Source: an uncultured Elusimicrobia bacterium (GTDB lineage: Bacteria; Elusimicrobiota; Elusimicrobia; Elusimicrobiales; Elusimicrobiaceae). From it: a stretch of DNA of 5,927 nucleotides. The stretch is from assembly GCA_947164805.1 (NCBI GenBank), contig CAMUXX010000064.1, forward strand, positions 1 to 5,927, written 5' to 3'. Positions 1 to 4,395 of this stretch are shown piece by piece. The notes under the pieces were generated by a model. The model was given only the letters and a program-made list of their open reading frames with translations. It had not been told where the DNA came from and did no database searches. The position numbers and the translations under genes were made by a program. Each line of letters opens with the position of its first letter. The first letter of the stretch is position 1.

Positions 1-146
1 TTCTCTACGACGAAGAGTACCGTGAAGAACGTGGAGCGAAGCGACATCTCGGTACTTTAGGAGCAGAAAAATCAAAAAGCACTTAAATATGCAAGCACGT
101 TTTGCGCGCACTACAATATAATGCGGAACGAGGACGCGTAAAATTC
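1..146 (+). repeat. Dispersed structured repeat, copy 1 (5' end cut by window edge)
   Basis: This non-coding stretch matches the reverse complement of 3973-4113 in order along its length. Shared blocks are ACGACGAA (7-14), GGAGCGAAGCGA (33-44, 11 of 12), CTTAAATATGCAAGCACGTT (82-101, 18 of 20) and ATAATGCGGAACG (118-130, 13 of 13), followed by a related CGTAAAA block near 136-142. It can fold: GAGTACC (15-21) pairs with GGTACTT (51-57). TTCTCT (1-6) then pairs with AG and AGAA (62-63 and 65-68) around a bulged C64, so the stem probably continues to the left of the window. The element ends about 20 nt before the start codon of the transporter gene. Its function is unknown; the alignment was made by eye. 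Confidence 0.75.
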
Positions 147-165
147 AATATGGTAAAATATATTT

Positions 166-1080
166 ATGGAATGGTACACTTATATTATTTTCCCGGTAAT
201 CGGCTTTATAGGCATGTTCTGCGGCGGGTTTTGGAGTGTCGGTTGCGGTTGGCTTATAGTTCCCACAATGCTGATTTTCGGTTTTCAACCTTTAGAGGCC
301 GTTGGGGCGGCACTTTTACAGATGGTATTTTCCACCGCACCGACAGTTTTAAAAGAAATACCGAAAACATCTTGGCAAAAATTTTCCGTTATGCGTTCTT
401 TGGCTTTACCTATGGCAATAGGTGTTATTTCAACTGCTTTCAGCGGGCGTTTGATAAATGCTTATTTATACAATAGATTCGGCTCCAAAGCCTTACTTTG
501 TTTATTTGTTTTTGTGATGCTCTTTATCGGCTCGCAAAGTTTATTTGGTAAGACTGCCAAAAACCAAAATGAAGAACCGAATATTTCAAGATTACAAAGC
601 ATAGTTGCATTTTTTTGCGGAATGTTTGTCGGGGTTGTAAGTTCTGTGCTTGGCATCAGCGGTGCTTTAATTTTTAGGCCTGTGATAATAAACGGTTTTA
701 AAATTGCGGAAAAATATGCCACAAAGGCAGTGCGTTTTTTACTGTTAACGGCAACAATAAGCGGTTCGCTGTTTTATTTATTTGCCGGGGGCAAATTTCA
801 TACACATATTTTGTTGCTCGGCGTTTTAATTGCCCTTGGAGGGGCATTTGGTTTTCCGTTGGGTGTGAGATACGGCAAAATAGTTATAAAAAGGGGATAT
901 GTAAAAATTTTACAGAAAAGTTTCGGCAGTATAATTTTGATTATTATCACAAATGCAATTTTAAATTTACTTGAATATATTACTTTCAGCCGTTATTTGA
1001 TGATAATTTGTGCAATAGTTTTATTTATATCTATCAATCTTTTTACTTTTTATACGGTTAAACATCCGCGGACTAAATAA
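166..1080 (+). CDS. TauE/SafE-family membrane transporter (sulfite exporter family, substrate unknown)
   Basis: This is a 304-residue polytopic inner-membrane protein with about eight or nine hydrophobic segments. It shows the internal duplication typical of the TauE/SafE (former DUF81) family. The first half carries GFWSVGCGWLIVP at residues 21-33, and the second carries the equivalent GVVSSVLGISGALIFRP at 156-172. Each is followed by the helix that in the family packs against the other half. A final hydrophobic segment at about 275-297 precedes a short basic tail. Family members export sulfite, sulfoacetate or other organosulfur anions, but many are uncharacterised and the substrate cannot be read from sequence. 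The ATG at 166 is the first start after an in-frame stop at 154-156. No Shine-Dalgarno sequence precedes it, so the start is plausible but not strongly marked. The gene is transcribed alone on the plus strand and converges on the Tol-Pal operon. Confidence 0.85.
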   Translation: MEWYTYIIFPVIGFIGMFCGGFWSVGCGWLIVPTMLIFGFQPLEAVGAALLQMVFSTAPTVLKEIPKTSWQKFSVMRSLALPMAIGVISTAFSGRLINAYLYNRFGSKALLCLFVFVMLFIGSQSLFGKTAKNQNEEPNISRLQSIVAFFCGMFVGVVSSVLGISGALIFRPVIINGFKIAEKYATKAVRFLLLTATISGSLFYLFAGGKFHTHILLLGVLIALGGAFGFPLGVRYGKIVIKRGYVKILQKSFGSIILIIITNAILNLLEYITFSRYLMIICAIVLFISINLFTFYTVKHPRTK

Positions 1081-1081
1081 T

Positions 1082-1411
1082 TTACTTCTTAAAAATCAAA
1101 AATGCCGCACAAATAATTAAAGCAAAACCGGCATAGTGGTTCCAGCGTAAATCTTCTTTAAGGTAAGTTATACTGAATACGGCAAAAACAATAAGGGTAA
1201 TAATTTCCTGCATACCTTTAAGTTGCGGTGCGCTGTAATACATGTGCCCTATACGATTTGCCGGAATTAAAAAACAATATTCAAAAAATGCTATTAACCA
1301 ACTTGTAAGAACAATAATCCAAACGGCTTTATCTTTAAAACGCAAATGGCCGTACCAGGCAAAAGTCATAAAAATATTTGAAATTGTTAATAAAATTATA
1401 GGTTTGTACAT
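1082..1411 (-). CDS. DUF486 / DMT-family small membrane protein
   Basis: This 109-residue protein has four predicted transmembrane helices at about residues 3-20, 28-49, 67-84 and 90-107. The sequence fits the DUF486 (COG3169) family of small drug/metabolite-transporter-like proteins closely. Hallmarks are NIFMTFAWYGHL near the N-terminus, the FFEYCFLIPANRIG stretch at 42-55, QLKGMQEIITL at 63-73 and the LRWNHYAGF block at 88-96. Family length is about 110 residues, so the gene looks complete. Its biochemical role is unknown; resemblance to half-size DMT/EamA proteins suggests it may act as an oligomer. It starts 11 nt after the tolB stop and is probably the last gene of the pal-cpoB-tolB operon. 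No good Shine-Dalgarno lies at a normal distance, so translational coupling to tolB is likely (inference). Confidence 0.85.
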   Translation of the reverse strand: MYKPIILLTISNIFMTFAWYGHLRFKDKAVWIIVLTSWLIAFFEYCFLIPANRIGHMYYSAPQLKGMQEIITLIVFAVFSITYLKEDLRWNHYAGFALIICAAFLIFKK

Positions 1412-1422
1412 AAAGGTAGAAG

Positions 1423-2715
1423 TTAATCACTCCAACTTGGGGTAAAAGAGTTTCCTTTAATATTTGCAATTAAATGTTGTGCACTGCCGTCGGCATCCAT
1501 AACATAAATTTGGCGTTTACCTGCGCGGTTCGTTGTGAAAGCGATGAATCTCCCGTCGGGGGACCACCAAGGGTCTTCATTAGAGCCATTATCAGCGGTA
1601 AGTTGCCTTAATTGGCCGCCTGTAATATCAACTAAGAAAATATCTATCGGGTGGTTTGCAGACTGACGTCCTGCAAAAGCAATCCAGTCGCCGTTAGGAG
1701 ACCATTGTGGAGAGTCCGTCCAGTTAAACCTTGTTAAACGGCGTGTTTGTTGTGTTTCAAGATTCATAATATAAATTTGGGGGTTCCCTGATCGGTTTGA
1801 AACAAATGTTACAAATTTACCGTCGGGTGAAAAGGACGGTGAACCGTCAACACCGTATTTGTCTGTAAGTTCTAAGGTACGGCCGCTTGAAAGTTCTTTT
1901 AAATAAATGCTTGGGTTTTGGCCCCTTGATAAAGTCATAACAAGTTTTTTACTGTCTGGAGAAACACCGCCGATTAAGTTTAAACCCTTGTCCTGCATAA
2001 CAGGGGAATTTGTGCTTTCCTTTAAGTCAAGCACATAAATTTGCGGGTTTCTGTTGCGGTAAGTAGTGTAATAAAGTTTTGTGCCGTGGTTTGCCCATCG
2101 CGGAAGCAAAGAAATAGATTTATCATTTGTAAGTTTTGCCAAGTTATAGCCGTCATAATCAACTATATAGATTTCTTTTCTGCCTGTACTGTCATTTGCA
2201 AAGGCAATTTTTGTAGTAGAAAGCCCGCGTTTGCCGGTTAATAATTTAATAATTTGGTCAGCAAACATGTGGGCACTTTTGCGAATACTTTTTGTAGGTA
2301 CTTTAAAACTTTTTGCAAGTAAGCCTTTTTTTGAAGCAGTATCATACATATATGCTTTTATTTGCCACACATCTTCTGTGTCTGTGTCCAAAAAATCAAA
2401 GAAAACATAATATAAAATATTTTTCCTTTCCATATTCGCAAGTTGCGGCCCAAGTGAAGAAATTTGTGCAGGAGCACTATCTTCAATATTAAAGTAACGG
2501 GAGCGATATAAATCACTCCTTAAAACATCTGCAAAAAGATTACTGTAAGTCTTTTCTTCTGCAGAGGCTGCGTCACTTGGGCTGTTGGCCGCAAGGCCGA
2601 TTTTTGGCAAATCATTAGGATTATATTTTGTTGAAAGCCCTATATATACATCAGTTTCTTTAGCATATAAAAAAACCGGTAGTAGAATAAAAAACAAAAG
2701 TAAAAATTTTTTCAT
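1423..2715 (-). CDS. tolB: TolB, periplasmic beta-propeller of the Tol-Pal system
   Basis: This is a complete TolB of 430 residues, the usual family length. A Sec signal peptide (MKKFLLLFFILLPVFLYA) gives a likely cleavage after Ala18. The N-terminal domain at about 20-165 is the one that contacts TolA and other partners in studied homologues. It is followed by a six-bladed propeller of WD40-like PD40 repeats at about 166-430. Repeat signatures are SPDSKK (252-257), FSPDGKFVTF (295-304), WSPNGDWIAF (338-347) and WSPDGRFIAF (384-393), alternating with IYIVD, IYVLD, IYIMN and IYVMD strands. TolB binds Pal in the periplasm and helps outer-membrane constriction at division. The ATG overlaps the cpoB stop as TAATG, a coupling arrangement, so the start is well supported. 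tolQ, tolR and tolA are not in this window. Confidence 0.96.
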   Translation of the reverse strand: MKKFLLLFFILLPVFLYAKETDVYIGLSTKYNPNDLPKIGLAANSPSDAASAEEKTYSNLFADVLRSDLYRSRYFNIEDSAPAQISSLGPQLANMERKNILYYVFFDFLDTDTEDVWQIKAYMYDTASKKGLLAKSFKVPTKSIRKSAHMFADQIIKLLTGKRGLSTTKIAFANDSTGRKEIYIVDYDGYNLAKLTNDKSISLLPRWANHGTKLYYTTYRNRNPQIYVLDLKESTNSPVMQDKGLNLIGGVSPDSKKLVMTLSRGQNPSIYLKELSSGRTLELTDKYGVDGSPSFSPDGKFVTFVSNRSGNPQIYIMNLETQQTRRLTRFNWTDSPQWSPNGDWIAFAGRQSANHPIDIFLVDITGGQLRQLTADNGSNEDPWWSPDGRFIAFTTNRAGKRQIYVMDADGSAQHLIANIKGNSFTPSWSD

Positions 2716-3386
2716 TATTTAATACCTTTTAAAACATTTTTCGCTTCTTTTGCTGCTTTTGATTTCGGATAATCTTCAATAATGGAATCTAAATAATTTT
2801 TTGCTTCTTCTGTTTTGCCTAAAGGAATTATGCTTTTTGCATAAACAAGCCTTGCGCTTGCCATTAAGGAACTCTTAGGAAATTTTTCCATCAAAGTTGC
2901 TGCTGTTACGGCAGCGGATTGATAATCTTTTTGTTCGTAGTAAATTCTTGCTATATTTAAATATGCCTCTTGCGCTGCTGTGCCTTTTGATTCCGTTGCT
3001 TTTAAATAGAGGCCAAAACCTTTTAAGGCACTTTCATATTGTTTCGCTTCAAGCTGTTTTTTTGCCTGTGCATAAATTTCAGTAGGCAAAACTGTGGTAT
3101 TGGTATTTTTTAGGGATGCTTCCAAATTGTCCATTTTTGAACTCAAATCATCAAGTTTATAATCAAAATTTTCTATATGATCTGTGGCTTGGGTTAAGCG
3201 GCCCATTATCTCTTCCATTTGGACGGCATTATCTGCCTGGTTTTGTTGTAATTCATTTAAAATCTTACTGAGTTCTGATACTTGTAGTTTTAAAATAGAT
3301 GTGTCTTCTTGTGTTGCTAAACATCCTGATAAAAGAAAAGAGGCACCCCCTAAAAAAAGAAATAATTTATAAAAACTTCTAATCAT
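2715..3386 (-). CDS. cpoB: CpoB/YbgF-like TPR lipoprotein of the Tol-Pal operon
   Basis: This 223-residue envelope protein has a lipoprotein signal ending in the lipobox LSGC, so Cys22 would be lipidated. Residues about 30-95 are a heptad-rich, probable coiled coil, which forms a trimer in E. coli CpoB. Residues about 102-220 hold three TPR-like repeats: YAQAKKQLEAKQYESALKGF, then AYLNIARIYYEQKDYQSAA, and a third around 177-208 containing KTEEAKNYLDSIIEDYPKS. This is the CpoB/YbgF layout. CpoB couples Tol-Pal energised constriction to peptidoglycan synthesis by PBP1B. Here it appears membrane-anchored, whereas E. coli CpoB is soluble in the periplasm. A strong Shine-Dalgarno AAAGGAGG (3395-3402) sits 8 nt before the ATG and fixes the start. 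It lies 19 nt after pal and overlaps tolB by one base. It could instead be called a generic TPR lipoprotein, but the position between pal and tolB supports CpoB. Confidence 0.88.
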   Translation of the reverse strand: MIRSFYKLFLFLGGASFLLSGCLATQEDTSILKLQVSELSKILNELQQNQADNAVQMEEIMGRLTQATDHIENFDYKLDDLSSKMDNLEASLKNTNTTVLPTEIYAQAKKQLEAKQYESALKGFGLYLKATESKGTAAQEAYLNIARIYYEQKDYQSAAVTAATLMEKFPKSSLMASARLVYAKSIIPLGKTEEAKNYLDSIIEDYPKSKAAKEAKNVLKGIK

Positions 3387-3405
3387 AAAGTGTGCCTCCT
3401 TTAAA

Positions 3406-3915
3406 CTATTTGGCAGATGCTACTGTATCTGCTCTTCTATTTTTTGCCCAGCAAGATTCTGTTTGATCTGTGCAGAGCGGGTTTTCTTCACCATAAGAAA
3501 TGGCTGTGATATTTTCTGCTTTAATGCCGAGTTTGATGTAGTAATCTCTTACTTCATTTGCTCTTTTTTGGCCTAAAGCGATATTGTAGGCAATAGTGCC
3601 TCTGTCATCACAGTTACCTTCAACGGTAATATTGTTGATGCCTTTAACTTTTAAGAGTTCGGCATTGGCTTTTAAAATGTTTCTTGCCCCTTTTGACAAG
3701 GAATATTCATTTAAAGCGAAGAATACAGGTGATAAGTTGATTTCAAGATTTTCACCTGCTACGACGACTTCTTCCTCTTCTGCAACTATTGCATCATAGT
3801 TAGAGTCGGCTGCGGCTTGTAAATCTGCTGCGGCATCCGCTTTTTGGTTTTTACTGCAAGCGGCTAAACCGAGAGCAAGCCCAAGAACTAACATTAAGTT
3901 TAGTGTTTTTTTCAT
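3406..3915 (-). CDS. pal: Pal, peptidoglycan-associated lipoprotein (OmpA-like domain)
   Basis: This 169-residue lipoprotein has lipobox LAAC, with Cys20 as the predicted lipidation site. The C-terminal OmpA-like peptidoglycan-binding domain covers about residues 58-165. A linker rich in Ala, Asp and Glu at 21-55, including an EEEE run, separates the two. The diagnostic motif EGNCDDRGTIAYNIALGQKR runs from 99 to 118. Asp104 and Arg118 sit where OmpA-family proteins contact meso-diaminopimelate, and NRRAD (159-163) closes the domain. Cys148 and Cys155 in the PLCTDQTESCW loop could form a disulfide, as the spacing is common in Pal proteins (inference). Pal tethers the outer membrane to the wall and binds TolB. 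The gene is first in the operon. GGAGGA at 3921-3926 lies 5 nt before the ATG, and a promoter lies immediately upstream. Confidence 0.96.
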   Translation of the reverse strand: MKKTLNLMLVLGLALGLAACSKNQKADAAADLQAAADSNYDAIVAEEEEVVVAGENLEINLSPVFFALNEYSLSKGARNILKANAELLKVKGINNITVEGNCDDRGTIAYNIALGQKRANEVRDYYIKLGIKAENITAISYGEENPLCTDQTESCWAKNRRADTVASAK

Positions 3916-3934
3916 GTTTATCCTCCGTAAATAT

Positions 3935-3963
3935 ATAATACTAATTTGCTAAAGAACAGTCAA
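3935..3963 (-). promoter_or_regulatory. Sigma70-type promoter of the pal-cpoB-tolB-DUF486 operon
   Basis: On the minus strand, TTGACT (3963-3958) and TATTAT (3940-3935) are separated by exactly 17 nt. Each hexamer differs from the sigma70 consensus at one position. Transcription would begin near 3928, giving a very short leader of about a dozen bases that would start at or next to the Shine-Dalgarno GGAGGA. If this promoter is the one used, the structured repeat just upstream lies outside the pal mRNA and would act as DNA or as the 3' end of another transcript. Confidence 0.72.
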
Positions 3964-3972
3964 TAACATAAA

Positions 3973-4113
3973 GAATGTTTTACGTGTTAACGTTCCGCAT
4001 TATGCGCACAAACGCATGTAACGCGCTTGTATATTTAAGTAATTTTCAATTTTTCCTTTCCTAGAATACCGAAAATCGCTACGCTCCTATACTTCTGGGT
4101 ATTCGTCGTCAAG
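3973..4113 (-). repeat. Dispersed structured repeat, copy 2
   Basis: Read on the minus strand, this stretch is collinear with 1-146. It keeps ACGACGAA (4109-4102), GGAGCGTAGCGA (4087-4076), CTTAAATATACAAGCGCGTT (4039-4020) and ATAATGCGGAACG (4003-3991), ending in a CGTAAAACATTC-like tail. The hairpin is also kept: GGTATTC (4098-4104) pairs with GAATACC (4064-4070) around a 27-nt loop. One internal pair that is G-C in copy 1 is A-T here, and a terminal G.T pair in copy 1 is G-C here. The tail ends about 10 bp upstream of the pal -35 hexamer. The two copies lie in opposite orientation about 3.8 kb apart and look old, agreeing over roughly two thirds of positions by eye. Confidence 0.75.
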
Positions 4114-4154
4114 GATAAAATTGAAAATTCCATTAAATCTACTGCGCGATGCGT
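4012..4154. repeat. Long imperfect inverted repeat (fold-back) around repeat copy 2
   Basis: Two arms face each other around the loop of repeat copy 2. From outside in, ACGCAT (4012-4017) pairs with ATGCGT (4149-4154). GCGC (4023-4026) pairs with GCGC (4144-4147), and ATTTAA (4033-4038) with TTAAAT (4133-4138). The 18-nt arm at 4041-4058 (AATTTTCAAT then TTTTCCTT) pairs with 4111-4129 with a single bulged base (T4116). GAATACC (4064-4070) pairs with GGTATTC (4098-4104). The inner 4033-4138 part is nearly a continuous hairpin. Such a structure could extrude as a cruciform, fold as RNA from either strand, or be the remnant of a small fold-back/MITE-type element. No clear target-site duplication is visible at its ends. 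Confidence 0.72.
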
Positions 4155-4192
4155 AAACACTCACACCCACTACGGTTACATGCTCGTGCAGT
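4141..4192. other. Second hairpin, alternative to the outer arm of the fold-back
   Basis: ACTGCGCGA (4141-4149) pairs with TCGTGCAGT (4184-4192) in nine consecutive pairs, one of them G.T. After a bulged T4150 the stem can continue with GC (4151-4152) on GC (4182-4183) and GTAA (4153-4156) on TTAC (4176-4179). This pairing competes with the outer arm of the larger inverted repeat, so the two folds would be mutually exclusive. No T-run follows on either strand, so it is not a normal intrinsic terminator. Function unknown. Confidence 0.45.
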
Positions 4193-4395
4193 GTGAAAGA
4201 AAAACTAAAATTTCCTCAAAAATAATTGCCGGGTTTGCACGTACGGTTTGGCTTTATTAATAAAATTTCTTTATCTTATTGCCTTCACCCTTTGCTCGGC
4301 GTTTTTCCGTCCATTTTTTACATAGGTAACGACTGTAAAAATGGGTGGTGACAATGGGAAGAAGGGTTTATAAAAAGTCTCAACGGTTGTGAACC
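4193..4395. other. Gene-free spacer downstream of mfd with a nested inverted repeat
   Basis: No coding region is supported here. The clearest structure is CCATTTTTTACA (4311-4322) facing TGTAAAAATGG (4334-4344) with one bulged base. It can be extended by CCGT (4307-4310) on GGTGG-side bases 4345-4348 using two wobble pairs, with an outer stem ACCCTT (4287-4292) on AAGGGT (4362-4367). A 12-bp perfect palindrome, TTTATTAATAAA, lies at 4253-4264. mfd transcription must end in this spacer or read on into the pal repeat. The inverted repeat is a candidate stop structure, but no T-tract follows it on the minus strand. Confidence 0.45.

Noticed and set aside
117..122. Perfect TATAAT as a -10 box for the transporter
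   Set aside because: No acceptable -35 hexamer exists 16-18 nt upstream (AGCACG or similar). It is part of the conserved repeat tail, so it is mentioned only as a possibility.
102..476. A 124-codon plus-strand open frame beginning inside repeat copy 1 and overlapping the transporter
   Set aside because: Its product has no membrane or domain pattern and is rich in Arg, Phe and Tyr as expected from an off-frame reading. The overlapping frame encodes a clear TauE-family protein.
1..4113. The two inverted repeat copies as ends of a composite mobile element carrying the tol-pal genes
   Set aside because: The copies are strongly diverged, there is no transposase or integrase in between, and the cargo is core envelope genes. 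Two old intergenic repeats are a simpler reading.
4149..4196. A 15-codon open frame starting with ATG in the gene-free spacer
   Set aside because: It has no Shine-Dalgarno, is very short, and lies across hairpin arms.
3973..4200. CRISPR array or tRNA/small stable RNA in the inverted-repeat-rich spacer
   Set aside because: There are no regularly spaced direct repeats, no cloverleaf, and no recognisable SRP RNA, tmRNA, RNase P or 6S RNA motif.
4371..4395. Intrinsic terminator of mfd from GGTT-cac-AACC followed by TTTTT on the minus strand
   Set aside because: The stem is only four base pairs and the T-run starts several bases after it, too weak and badly spaced to call.
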